Shown: piece after piece, positions 1 through 9,100 of the stretch
Position numbering within the stretch: the stretch's first letter is position 1
How the letters are laid out: the number at the start of each line of letters is the position of its first letter
DNA from: an uncultured Ulvibacter sp.
GTDB taxonomy: Bacteria; Bacteroidota; Bacteroidia; Flavobacteriales; Flavobacteriaceae
Direction of reading: 5' to 3'
DNA length: 41,929 nt
Assembly (NCBI GenBank): GCA_938041335.1
Contig: CALIAF010000061.1
Span: 1 to 41,929 of the forward strand
Notes under the pieces: generated by a model
Databases searched by the model: none
The model's input: only the letters and a program-made list of their open reading frames with translations
What the model was told of the DNA's origin: nothing
Position numbers and translations under genes: made by a program

Positions 1-598
1 TTTGCAATGTTACGATAACCATAGCGCCTTGAGCCGGTGCAGGAGTCATCCAGTTGAGGTCGATATAGTTTTCTGGCAATACATTAATTCGTTTTAATCC
101 TGCTTTTGCAAAGATGGCTCCGTCCCAATTATTGTCTTGTAGCTTTTGTAATCTAGTATTCACATTTCCGCGGAGATCAACTACGGTGTGATGCGGATAT
201 CGATGCAGCCATTGCGCTTTTCTGCGAAGGCTTCCTGTCGCAATAGTGCAAGTTTTTGTAAAATCCATATCACCTTTTGTGACCAGAATGTCTTCGGTTT
301 CTGCCCGCTCTAAAACCGCTGTTTGTACAATTCCTTTTGGTAAGGCTGTAGGTACATCTTTCATACTATGAACCGCAATATCTACAGTGCCGTTAAGCAT
401 TGCAACATCTAGTGTTTTAGTAAAAATGCCAGTGATTCCCATTTCGTATAATGGTTTGTCTAGCACGAGGTCTCCTGCAGATTTTACAGGCACCAATTGT
501 GTTTTATACCCTAAATTTTCTAGTTGGGTTTTAACGGTGTTAGCTTGCCATAATGCGAGCTCACTGTCGCGAGTTCCGATACGAATTACTTTACTCAT
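1..598 (-). CDS. hemC: Hydroxymethylbilane synthase (porphobilinogen deaminase), 3' part cut by window edge
   Basis: Polymerises four porphobilinogen molecules into hydroxymethylbilane in the cytoplasm, the third step of tetrapyrrole synthesis from glutamate. The visible 199 residues begin MSKVIRIGTRDSELALWQA, the family's N-terminal signature. They continue with the HSMKDVP motif, a GSLRRKAQW segment and a LRGNVNTRL segment, the last two lining the substrate/cofactor cleft. The family is about 300 residues long, so roughly the last third, with the cysteine that holds the dipyrromethane cofactor, lies off the left edge. The start ATG at 598 overlaps the hemA stop by eight bases (ATGAGTAA), so the two genes are almost certainly co-transcribed and translationally coupled. 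Identification is secure; only completeness is unknown. Confidence 0.96.
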   Translation of the reverse strand, partial: MSKVIRIGTRDSELALWQANTVKTQLENLGYKTQLVPVKSAGDLVLDKPLYEMGITGIFTKTLDVAMLNGTVDIAVHSMKDVPTALPKGIVQTAVLERAETEDILVTKGDMDFTKTCTIATGSLRRKAQWLHRYPHHTVVDLRGNVNTRLQKLQDNNWDGAIFAKAGLKRINVLPENYIDLNWMTPAPAQGAMVIVTLQ

Positions 599-1841
599 CG
601 TCTGTGTTTTGAAGTTGAAACACTTGATTTATAAGATCTATACTTTGTTCTGTTTTACCATTGGCACCTTTTAGATGGTTGGCAAATTGGGTGGTAATCT
701 TTTGGATGATACGATTGCTAATAATCTCTGCCTGCTCTTCATTGAAGTCTGAAATCTTGCGACGCTGATTATTTATTTCCCCTAGTTTGATTTCTCCTAA
801 TTTCGTTTTTAATGCCTTAATTGTCGGTGCAAAAGAGCGATTTTTTGCCCAGATATCAAATTCTGTAGCTACCTCATCAATAATCACTTGTGCCAATGGA
901 ATTTGAGACTGTCTATGTTCTAGCGTAGCATCTGTAACTTTTGATAATTCGTCTAAGTGAATCAACGTAACAAAAGGGTTTTCTTTTACCGTTTCTGAAA
1001 CGTTTTTAGGGATAGAAAGATCTAAAATTAATAAGGGCTTCGTTAGATATAAAAGTTCTTTAGATATAGTAGGTTGTTGCGCGCCTGTTGCTACTATTAG
1101 GATATCACTGGCTGCGATCTCACTTTGTATATTCGAGTATTCTTTGACAATAAGATTGAATTTACCAGCAATCTCGTCTGCTTTTATTTTGGTTCTATTA
1201 ATGAGTGTAATATGCTCATTCTTGGTATGCTTGATTAGATTTTCACACGTATTTCGTCCAATTTTCCCAATGCCAAACAGAAGGATATTCTTTTCTGAAA
1301 CATAAGGAACACGAGCCATAATATATTGTACGGCTGCAAAACTTACAGAGGTGGCTCCAGTAGAAATCTCTGTTTCGTTTTTAATACGCTTACTAGCTTG
1401 AATTACGGCATTGCCTAGTCGCTCCATGTACGGGTTAAGTACTCTGGCCTTTTTAGACCGGCGTATGCCCGTTCGTAATTGACTAATGATTTCAAAATCA
1501 CCTAAAATCTGACTATCAAGGCCTGTCCCTACTTTAAATAAGTGAGCGACGGCATTTTTACCTTTATAGATGTAAGCGACCTTGTTAAATTCTTCAACAG
1601 TTCCGTTAGTGTGGTCGCAAAGCAGTTTTATGAGATCATTACTATCTTGAGCAAAGCCGTAAATTTCAGTACGGTTGCAGGTAGAAATTAGAGTTAATGA
1701 AGCGATGCCTTCCGCTTTAGCAGAAGTAATAATATCTTTTTGGGTAGCTTCGGAAACACTAAAATGACCGCGTATATCTGCGTCAGCCTTTTTATAGTTA
1801 AGGCCAATGGCGTAAAAATCTTCTGCCGAAGGGATGCTCAA
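591..1841 (-). CDS. hemA: Glutamyl-tRNA reductase
   Basis: Reduces glutamyl-tRNA(Glu) with NADPH to glutamate-1-semialdehyde, the committed step of C5-pathway heme synthesis. The N-terminal catalytic domain has the FYAIGLNYKKAD opening and the STCNRTEIY motif with the active-site Cys. A Rossmann domain follows (LLFGIGKIGRNTCENL, then LINRT), and a helical C-terminal dimerisation domain ends the protein. The frame stays open upstream to a TTG/ATG pair at 1967/1964, but a good promoter -7 box lies inside that stretch at 1928-1921, so those codons should not be transcribed. The TTG at 1841 (LSIPSAEDFYAIG) gives 416 residues, normal for the family; this start is inferred. First gene of the leftward hemA-hemC operon, divergent from the AraC regulator. 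Confidence 0.93.
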   Translation of the reverse strand: MSIPSAEDFYAIGLNYKKADADIRGHFSVSEATQKDIITSAKAEGIASLTLISTCNRTEIYGFAQDSNDLIKLLCDHTNGTVEEFNKVAYIYKGKNAVAHLFKVGTGLDSQILGDFEIISQLRTGIRRSKKARVLNPYMERLGNAVIQASKRIKNETEISTGATSVSFAAVQYIMARVPYVSEKNILLFGIGKIGRNTCENLIKHTKNEHITLINRTKIKADEIAGKFNLIVKEYSNIQSEIAASDILIVATGAQQPTISKELLYLTKPLLILDLSIPKNVSETVKENPFVTLIHLDELSKVTDATLEHRQSQIPLAQVIIDEVATEFDIWAKNRSFAPTIKALKTKLGEIKLGEINNQRRKISDFNEEQAEIISNRIIQKITTQFANHLKGANGKTEQSIDLINQVFQLQNTDDE

Positions 1842-1920
1842 ATGATTGTTATTCGTACTGATAGCGTTGTTCTTGTGCTTGCAAAGGCGGGCATCTCTAC
1901 CACAAAATCGCAATTTAGGG

Positions 1921-1952
1921 CAAAAGTAAAATAACAAATACCTAAAAAACAA
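1921..1952 (-). promoter_or_regulatory. Promoter for hemA-hemC
   Basis: Reading the minus strand, TTG at 1952-1950 is followed after 21 bases by TACTTTTG at 1928-1921. This matches the Bacteroidota pattern (TTG at -33, TAnnTTTG at -7) with slightly long spacing. Transcription would begin near 1914, leaving a leader of about 70 bases before the TTG start at 1841. It is the main argument for the shorter hemA start. Confidence 0.6.
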
Positions 1953-2032
1953 CGCCAGCGGCATCAATAGTGTCGATGTGAGTAGATTTTTCTCATATTA
2001 ATCTCAAAACTCGCTTAGATTCAATAATTACC

Positions 2033-2040
2033 TATCTTTG
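2033..2040 (+). promoter_or_regulatory. Promoter -7 box for the AraC-family gene
   Basis: TATCTTTG is a perfect TAnnTTTG element 41 bases before the ATG at 2082. I see no clear TTG at the -33 position, so the promoter may be weak or need an activator. It diverges from the hemA promoter about 110 bases away, an arrangement that would let one regulator control both directions. Confidence 0.5.
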
Positions 2041-2081
2041 TGGTATAGCACAAGAAAGTTATTTATAATAATTCTAAATAA

Positions 2082-2990
2082 ATGAACACGTCTAACATCG
2101 ATAATATTTCAGAAAGTATCGCTCAAGGTATTTATAAAGAAACAGTAATAGAAGAAGGCTTTTTTATATTAAAATTTAAGAATGAAACAGATGAAAATCA
2201 GCTATTTAAGAGAGATGTAAACTCAAACTATATCCAGTTTCATTTTTGTATAAAGGGCAATGGATCGTTTAGTTTTAATAACGGAAATTATAGATTACCT
2301 ATTCAGGAAAATAGTTCGCTACTATTATACAATCCACAACGTGATTTACCCATAGAAGTGAGTGTTGCCGAAAATTCTTGGGTGATTTCTGTGCTGTTGC
2401 CAATCAAAAAGTTTCACACCTTGTTCTCCACAGAGGCGAGCTATATTTCGTTTTTAAATGATGAGAATAAGGATAGAAAATACTATAAGGATGCAAAAAT
2501 ATCTCCTTCTATGGCGATTGTGCTTAACCAAATCATGAATTATAACTTACACCCTACTGTAAAGCCACTCTATTTTAAGGGTAAAGCCTATGAGTTGTTG
2601 AGCTTGTATTTTAATCGTGAGGAAGATGTGGATGTAGAGCAATGTCCGTTTTTAGTGGATGAATTGAATGTTTCTAAAATTAAGAAGGCCAAACAAATAA
2701 TCATTGCAAGAATGGCAGAGCCGCCTACATTACAAGAGTTAAGTGACGAAATACAATTGCCAATAAATAAGCTAAAAGAAGGTTTTAAACAAGTGTATGG
2801 AGATCCTGTTTTTGCTTTTCTATTTGACTATAAAATGGAAGTAGCACGTCAATTACTTGCTACAGGTTCTTACAATGTGAATGAAGTAGGATTAAAAGTA
2901 GGATATAGTACCGCGAGCCATTTTATTACGGCGTTTAAGAAAAAGTTTGGGACTACACCTAAGAAATTTGTGATGGGGTTGAGCTCTTAA
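2082..2990 (+). CDS. AraC-family transcriptional regulator next to the heme genes
   Basis: A 302-residue DNA-binding protein. Residues about 40-120 form a cupin-like sensing region (QFHFCIKGNGSFSF, then LLLYNPQRDLPIEV). Residues about 200-300 contain the two helix-turn-helix units of the AraC family: first around PPTLQELSDEIQLPINKLKE, second ending VGYSTASHFITAFKKKFG with the usual GTTPKKF tail. It is transcribed away from hemA and followed by a small unknown gene and hemH. That placement between both halves of a heme pathway suggests it senses iron, heme or a porphyrin precursor, as PchR-type AraC proteins sense siderophores. The ligand is inference; the family assignment is secure. Confidence 0.9.
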   Translation: MNTSNIDNISESIAQGIYKETVIEEGFFILKFKNETDENQLFKRDVNSNYIQFHFCIKGNGSFSFNNGNYRLPIQENSSLLLYNPQRDLPIEVSVAENSWVISVLLPIKKFHTLFSTEASYISFLNDENKDRKYYKDAKISPSMAIVLNQIMNYNLHPTVKPLYFKGKAYELLSLYFNREEDVDVEQCPFLVDELNVSKIKKAKQIIIARMAEPPTLQELSDEIQLPINKLKEGFKQVYGDPVFAFLFDYKMEVARQLLATGSYNVNEVGLKVGYSTASHFITAFKKKFGTTPKKFVMGLSS

Positions 2991-3112
2991 AGCCGCAAAT
3001 TTCAAAAATAAAAATAAAAATTCCAAATTTGAACTTTTTTAGATATTCAATATTAAAATCTTACTATTTTGTTAATCTATGGTTTGGTGTCTTTCAAACC
3101 AACAATAAGCTT

Positions 3113-3120
3113 TATTTTTG
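3113..3120 (+). promoter_or_regulatory. Promoter -7 box with leaderless start
   Basis: TATTTTTG ends five bases before the ATG at 3126. Since Bacteroidota transcripts begin about 5-8 bases after this box, the mRNA would start at or beside the start codon. No well-spaced -33 TTG is seen. Confidence 0.45.
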
Positions 3121-3125
3121 CACCT

Positions 3126-3674
3126 ATGTTTGAAGATGATTTTGAGAATAAACGAAAAGATCACAGGGAAACACCGCTATTTAAAAAAGCACTAGAAATT
3201 TTTACGTTATCCAGAGAAATACTAGATGTGGTAGAAAAAACAGATGTTGACCTTTCCAAAGACAAGCACGCAGATTATAAGCGTCATTTACTAGCCAATA
3301 ATATGCAATATTTAGGCGCAAATGGTTCTTTAATCGGCGCGAAAATAGCAGGAGCGTTTAATGCTGAATACGATTTACAGATGGAAAATGCAGCGCTAAT
3401 TCGTAAAGCCTGTAGAGAAATTATTACCGATTTAAGAGGACTGGAAATAGCTGGCTTTGAGCAAACAGATTATTTAGATTTATTGAGAAACGCTGTTGAA
3501 GAATTTAGAATCTTGTTTGCAGAGTGGGTTGCGAGTTTTGATCCATTTAATTACACTATAGATCGTTGGGGTCTTTTTAACCCCCCAGGAGTGAACTATG
3601 ATGACCATGATCCAGATGATGATATTCCTTTTAATCCTTTAGACCATTTAGATTTTGATGATGGAGATGATTAA
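3126..3674 (+). CDS. Conserved small acidic protein of unknown function between the regulator and hemH
   Basis: I do not recognise a characterised family. The 182-residue protein has no signal peptide or membrane helix. Residues about 15-135 look helical and charged (FKKALEIFTLSREILDVVE, then CREIITDLRGLEIAG). The final 40 residues are very acidic, rich in Asp, and end in FDDGDD. The frame runs 19 codons further upstream, but the ATG at 3126 fits the promoter box just before it and opens with MFEDDFENKRKD. It sits 54 bases ahead of hemH on the same strand, so a role linked to heme or metal handling is possible but only by position. The acidic tail could bind cations or a basic partner. Confidence 0.75.
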   Translation: MFEDDFENKRKDHRETPLFKKALEIFTLSREILDVVEKTDVDLSKDKHADYKRHLLANNMQYLGANGSLIGAKIAGAFNAEYDLQMENAALIRKACREIITDLRGLEIAGFEQTDYLDLLRNAVEEFRILFAEWVASFDPFNYTIDRWGLFNPPGVNYDDHDPDDDIPFNPLDHLDFDDGDD

Positions 3675-3728
3675 TAAGAATACATTTTTAAAGTATCGAG
3701 TCTTTGACTAAAATTTACAAAATATAAT

Positions 3729-4769
3729 ATGAAAGGAGTCCTTTTAGTAAACCTCGGTTCGCCCGATAGCCCAACACCTAAAGACGTAAAAAAATACCTC
3801 GATGAGTTCTTAATGGACGAGCGAGTAATAGATGTGCCACGTTGGGCGCGCATTCTTTTAGTACGTGGTATTATTCTTAACACAAGACCAAAACAATCTG
3901 CTAAGGCATACGCAAAAATCTGGTGGGAAGAAGGTTCACCGTTAATTGTCCTTTCTGAAAGGCTTCAGAAAAAAGTACAGTCTAAACTAAACGTTCCTGT
4001 TGCTTTAGCGATGCGTTACGGTTCTATGACCTTAACAAAAGGGCTCCAAGAACTAGTAGATCAAGGGTGTACCGAGATTAAAACAATCCCGCTATATCCT
4101 CAATTTGCAATGGCAACGACAGAAACCATTGATGTTAAAATTGACGAGCTTGTTGCAGAAAAATTTCCGCAGCTAAAAATCACGCGCACAGCTTCGTTTT
4201 ATAAAAGACAAGATTATATAGATGTATTGTCAAAAAGTATAGGGGAGCATTTAGATAAAACAGATTACGAACACGTTTTGTTTAGTTATCACGGTGTCCC
4301 AGAAAGACACATTAGAAAAAGTGATATTACAAACGGAAACTGTAAAATGGACGGTAAATGCTGCTTTAAAAAAGGCAGTGAACAACACGAGTTTTGTTAC
4401 CGTCATCAATGCGAAATTACGACAGTGAATGTTGCAAAAAAACTAGGACTTAAAAACGGAACCTACTCCACTACGTTTCAATCTCGACTAGGTTTTGACC
4501 CTTGGTTGCAACCGTATACCGATAGAACGGTAGAAAGAATGGGGAAAGCTGGAACTAAAAAAATGGTGGTAGTAACACCGGCATTTGTCAGTGATTGCTT
4601 AGAGACCCTAGAAGAAATTGCCATGGAAGCAGAAGAGATTTTTCACGAAGTAGGTGGTAAAGAATTTTCTGTAATCCCGTGCTTAAACGACAGAGATGAT
4701 TTTGCTCAAGTACTTGCAAACATGGTGGAAGAATGGCGTATAGTTGATACGAAAACCGCAATCGCGTAA
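3729..4769 (+). CDS. hemH: Ferrochelatase
   Basis: Inserts Fe2+ into protoporphyrin IX to make protoheme. The 346-residue protein opens MKGVLLVNLGSPDSPTP, has the catalytic histidine at residue 188 in FSYHGVPERH, and the metal-path glutamates in SDCLETLEEIAMEAEEIF. Between residues 205 and 228 there are five cysteines (C205, C211, C212, C223, C228) in a segment after the catalytic loop. Some bacterial ferrochelatases hold a [2Fe-2S] cluster through internal cysteines, so such a cluster is possible. No membrane helix is present; association with the inner membrane would be peripheral. The MATE gene follows nine bases after its stop, so they probably share a transcript. Confidence 0.96.
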   Translation: MKGVLLVNLGSPDSPTPKDVKKYLDEFLMDERVIDVPRWARILLVRGIILNTRPKQSAKAYAKIWWEEGSPLIVLSERLQKKVQSKLNVPVALAMRYGSMTLTKGLQELVDQGCTEIKTIPLYPQFAMATTETIDVKIDELVAEKFPQLKITRTASFYKRQDYIDVLSKSIGEHLDKTDYEHVLFSYHGVPERHIRKSDITNGNCKMDGKCCFKKGSEQHEFCYRHQCEITTVNVAKKLGLKNGTYSTTFQSRLGFDPWLQPYTDRTVERMGKAGTKKMVVVTPAFVSDCLETLEEIAMEAEEIFHEVGGKEFSVIPCLNDRDDFAQVLANMVEEWRIVDTKTAIA

Positions 4770-4778
4770 AAAATACAT

Positions 4779-6155
4779 TTGAAAAAAAATTCAGAGATTT
4801 TAGGAACGGCTTCCATTAGCAGCCTGCTTATTAAACAAGCGGTGCCAGCCTCTATTGGTATTTTAGTGATGTCACTAAACATCATTGTAGATACTATTTT
4901 TGTAGGTCGATGGATAGGACCACTAGCAATCTCAGCCATTACAGTTGTTTTGCCGGTTACCTTTTTTATTGCAGCCATAGGTCTTGCCGTAGGTATTGGC
5001 GGGAGCTCTGTGCTTTCCCGAGCATTAGGGAAGGGTGATGATAAGAAGGGGTTAAAGGTCTTCGGAAACATGACGACTTTGACATTTTTGACATCTGGAA
5101 TATTAGCCATTCTCGGCTTGGTATTTCAAGATTATGCCATTAACTTTTTTGGGGCAGATGATAGTTTTAGAGATTTAGCATTGACCTATTACCGCATTGT
5201 AATGTATGGTATTGTAATGCTAGCCATGTGTATGATGGGTAATAGCGTGATCCGTGCAGAAGGAAAACCAAAGTTTGCCATGTACGCTATGATGCTTCCT
5301 GCCGTTGCAAATATAGGGATGGATTATGTGCTTATAAACGTTCTTGACTATGGTATGGAAGGAGCGGCTTGGGCCACCTTTATAAGTTATGCTATATGTT
5401 TTCTATTTATAGTTTGGTTCTTCATATTTAAGAGCGAATTACGCTTAAAGCTTCAAAGTTTTGTGCTCGATTCTAAAATAGTAAAGGAGATAAGTGGTCT
5501 TAGCGGTGTCACATTGGCGCGGCAAGGCGTGATTGCAGTGTTGACTATTCTTCTTAACAATGTATTGATAGACGTGGGTGATGCCATAGACGTAGCGAGT
5601 TATGGAATTATTAGTCGGGTGTTAATGTTTGCGCTATTTCCAGTAATTGGAGTAAACCAAGGTTTTATGCCCATCGCTGGTTATAACTATGGAGCCAATA
5701 AGTTTGCGCGTGTCCGTGAGGCGATAAATACGTCCATCATTTATTCTGGGATATTAGCCTTGGCAATTTTCATTGCAATTATGATTTTTGCAGAGCCTTT
5801 TGTTAGCATTTTTATTAGTGATAAGGCAGGTCAAGGTGCAGGAACATTAGCAGATAATGCAGCACTTTTAGAGCGCACGCCAAATGCATTACGATGGGTT
5901 TTTGCCGCTACTCCAGTGATTGTAATCCAGCTTATTGGAGGGTCTTATTTTCAATCTATTGGTAAAGTAATACCCGCATTATTGCTCAGCTTAACCAAAC
6001 AAGGATTCTTCTTGATTCCTTTAATTCTAATTCTGCCTAACTACTATGGTGTATTTGGGGTTTGGATTTCTTTTCCTATTGCAGATGTGCTCTCTACCGC
6101 TGTTACGGGTTATTTTCTTAGAAAAGCAGTGAAGAAGGATTTAGTAGAATCCTAA
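4779..6155 (+). CDS. MATE-family multidrug/toxin exporter
   Basis: An inner-membrane antiporter of 458 residues with about twelve hydrophobic segments in two homologous halves. The first helix has the family signature PASIGILVMSLNIIVDTIFV, and the middle of the protein repeats the pattern (GVNQGFMPIAGYNYGANKF). MATE proteins expel organic cations or other compounds against Na+ or H+. The start is TTG at 4779; the next ATG would remove half of helix one. The TTG lies inside TACATTTG, which resembles a -7 box, but read-through from hemH nine bases upstream is the simpler source of mRNA. Placement among heme genes hints at export of a porphyrin or similar molecule, which is speculation. Confidence 0.9.
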   Translation: MKKNSEILGTASISSLLIKQAVPASIGILVMSLNIIVDTIFVGRWIGPLAISAITVVLPVTFFIAAIGLAVGIGGSSVLSRALGKGDDKKGLKVFGNMTTLTFLTSGILAILGLVFQDYAINFFGADDSFRDLALTYYRIVMYGIVMLAMCMMGNSVIRAEGKPKFAMYAMMLPAVANIGMDYVLINVLDYGMEGAAWATFISYAICFLFIVWFFIFKSELRLKLQSFVLDSKIVKEISGLSGVTLARQGVIAVLTILLNNVLIDVGDAIDVASYGIISRVLMFALFPVIGVNQGFMPIAGYNYGANKFARVREAINTSIIYSGILALAIFIAIMIFAEPFVSIFISDKAGQGAGTLADNAALLERTPNALRWVFAATPVIVIQLIGGSYFQSIGKVIPALLLSLTKQGFFLIPLILILPNYYGVFGVWISFPIADVLSTAVTGYFLRKAVKKDLVES

Positions 6156-6164
6156 GGTTTTAAT

Positions 6165-6172
6165 TATCTTTA
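6165..6172 (+). promoter_or_regulatory. Possible -7 box for the BNR-repeat gene
   Basis: TATCTTTA, one base off TAnnTTTG, lies 22 bases before the ATG at 6195 in the short gap after the MATE gene. It could give the large secreted protein its own expression. Confidence 0.3.
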
Positions 6173-6194
6173 GATTTCAGAAACCATCCACGAT

Positions 6195-9100
6195 ATGAAA
6201 TTTAGATCTCCATTTTTAGCACTTTGTTGTGCTGTTTTTTTCTTCGGAAATGTTAACCAACCATTACAAGCCCAACAATTTGACGAAGCCTTATATGATG
6301 CGCTAGAATATCGATTAATTGGCCCATTTAGAGGGGGCCGAAGTGCAGCAGTTACTGGCGTTCCCGGAAAACCCAACCTTTACTATTTTGGTAGCACAGG
6401 AGGCGGAATCTGGGAAACTAAAAATGGAGGTAGAAGCTGGAATAATATTTCCGATGGCTTTTTTGGAGGCTCAATTGGCGCTATTGAAGTAGCTAAAAGC
6501 GACCCTAATGTGATTTACGTAGGCGGAGGAGAGAAGACAGTACGAGGTAATGTTTCTTCTGGTTATGGAATTTGGAAATCTGAAAACGCTGGAAAAACTT
6601 GGACACAAGCGGGATTAAAAGACAGCCGTCACGTTCCTAGAATTGTGGTGCACCCAACAGATTACAATACCGTTTACGCAGGAGTGATGGGCAATATCTA
6701 TAAACCCACTCAAGAACGTGGTGTTTTTAAAAGCACAGACGGCGGTACATCATGGCGTAAAACATTATTTGCAAATGAAAATGCTGGAGCCGTAGATCTT
6801 ATTATGGACCCTAATAATCCTAGAATTTTATATGCGTCTACCTGGAATATACGCAGAACACCTTATAGTCTAAGCAGTGGAGGTGATGGATCTGCTTTAT
6901 GGAAAAGTACCGATAGTGGCGAAACATGGAAAGAAATTTCTCAAAACGAAGGATTTGCAGAAGGTACCTTGGGGATTATTGGAGTAACGGTATCACCAGC
7001 TAATAGTGATCGTGTTTGGGCCATAGTAGAGAACGAAAAAGAAGGCGGTGTTTATAGAAGCGATGATGGTGGCGAGACATGGTCAAAAATTAATAGTGAA
7101 CGTAAATTAAGACAACGTGCTTGGTACTACACACGCATTTATGCAGATACTAAAGATGAAGATATAATGTACGTTTTAAACGTGCGCTATCATAAAAGTA
7201 CAGATGGCGGAAAAACGTATGAGACTTATAATGCACCACACGGCGATCATCACGATTTATGGATTGCACCAGAAGACCCGGACCGTATGATTATAGGTGA
7301 TGATGGTGGAGCTCAAGTAAGTACAGATGGCGGCGAGACTTGGAGTACGTATTACAACCAGCCTACCTCACAATTTTATAGAGTAACAACAGATAATGCT
7401 TTCCCGTATCGTATTTACGCGGCGCAACAGGATAACTCTACCATTAGAATTCCCCATCGTACGGAAGGCAGAAGCATAAGCGATGATGACTGGGAAGGAA
7501 CCGCGGGGGGTGAGAGTGCGCATATTGCCGTAGATCCATTAAACAACGACATTGTTTATGGTGGTAGTTATGATGGTTTTTTAACGCGATATAATCACGA
7601 GAAAAATACAGTAAGAAGTATTAGCGTTTGGCCAGATAACCCGATGGGACATGGGGTGGAAGATATGAAGTATCGATTTCAGTGGAACTTCCCTATTTTC
7701 TTTTCGCCACACAATCCCAAAAAATTATACACAGCGTCTAACCATTTACACGCCACTACAAATGAAGGTGAAAGCTGGGAGCTAATTAGCCCAGATTTAA
7801 CAAGAGATGTTGCCGAGAAGCAAAAATCATCTGGAGGGCCAATCACACAAGACAATACTTCTGTAGAATACTATTGTACCATTTTTGCCGCTGCAGAAAG
7901 CCCCGTTAAAGAAGGTGTTTTATGGACGGGAAGCGATGATGGCTTAATTCATATCTCTCAAAATGGAGGAACAGATTGGCAAAACGTAACGCCAAAAGGA
8001 ATGCCAGAATGGATGATGATTAATAGCGTAGAACCTTCCCGCTTTAATGCAGGAACCTGTTATGTGGCTGGAACAAAATATAAGACAGGAGATTTTGCGC
8101 CATACTTATACAAGACGACAGACTATGGTAAGTCTTGGAAGAAAATCACAAATGGCATCAATAATGAACATTTTACGCGAGTAGTACGTGAAGACCCTAC
8201 TCAAAAAGGCTTGCTTTACGCGGGTACAGAAACAGGAATGTATATCTCGTTTAACGATGGGAATAACTGGCAGCCATTTCAGCTTAATTTACCTATTGTT
8301 CCTATTACAGACTTAGCATTAAAAGATGGAAACCTAATTGTGGCAACGCAGGGTAGAAGTCTTTGGATTATTGATGATTTGAGCGTGATTCATCAATTGG
8401 CAGATGCTAAAAACAACAACACATTTCTATTTCAGCCAAAAGACACCTATAGAATGGGTGGAGGTTCTCGAGAAGGATCACTTACAGATGGTACAAATCA
8501 TCCAAGTGGAGTGATGACCTATTTTAATGTTTCTAATATTTCCGAAGACAAAAAAGTATCGTTGAGCTATTTAAATATGCAGAATGACACCATAAAAAAG
8601 TTTAGTACTAAAGCAGATAAAGAGAAAAATATTGATGAACTTGAAGTAGAAGACGGTGCAAATTATCATACCTGGAATATGCGTGGTAAAGGCGCAGAAC
8701 GCTTAAAAGGAATGATTTTGTGGTGGGCAAGTACAAACGCACCGCAAGCGGTTCCTGGTCAATATAAAGTAGTGCTTGAAGTAGAAGGTCAAAATACACT
8801 GACGCAAACATTCAATATTATTGCAGATAAAAATGCAGAGACAGACACAGCAGGAATGCAGAAACAGTTTGACTTTATTACAGACGTAAATGCAACAGTT
8901 GACAAAGCACATAAATCGATAAAAAAGATTAGGAATATCAATGGACAACTAAAAGCTTTCAAGAAGCAATACAAGGATAACGATGCAGTAAAAGAATTAG
9001 TTGAAAAAGCAGATACATTGAGTGAGCAGTTTTCAGAAATTGAGAAAGCCTTGTATCAAACTAAGAACAAAAGTGGTCAAGACCCGTTGAATTTTCCAAT

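Noticed and set aside
1842-1967. N-terminal extension of glutamyl-tRNA reductase from TTG/ATG at 1967/1964
   Set aside because: A good -7 box at 1928-1921 lies inside it, the residues are unlike HemA, and the shorter form has normal length.
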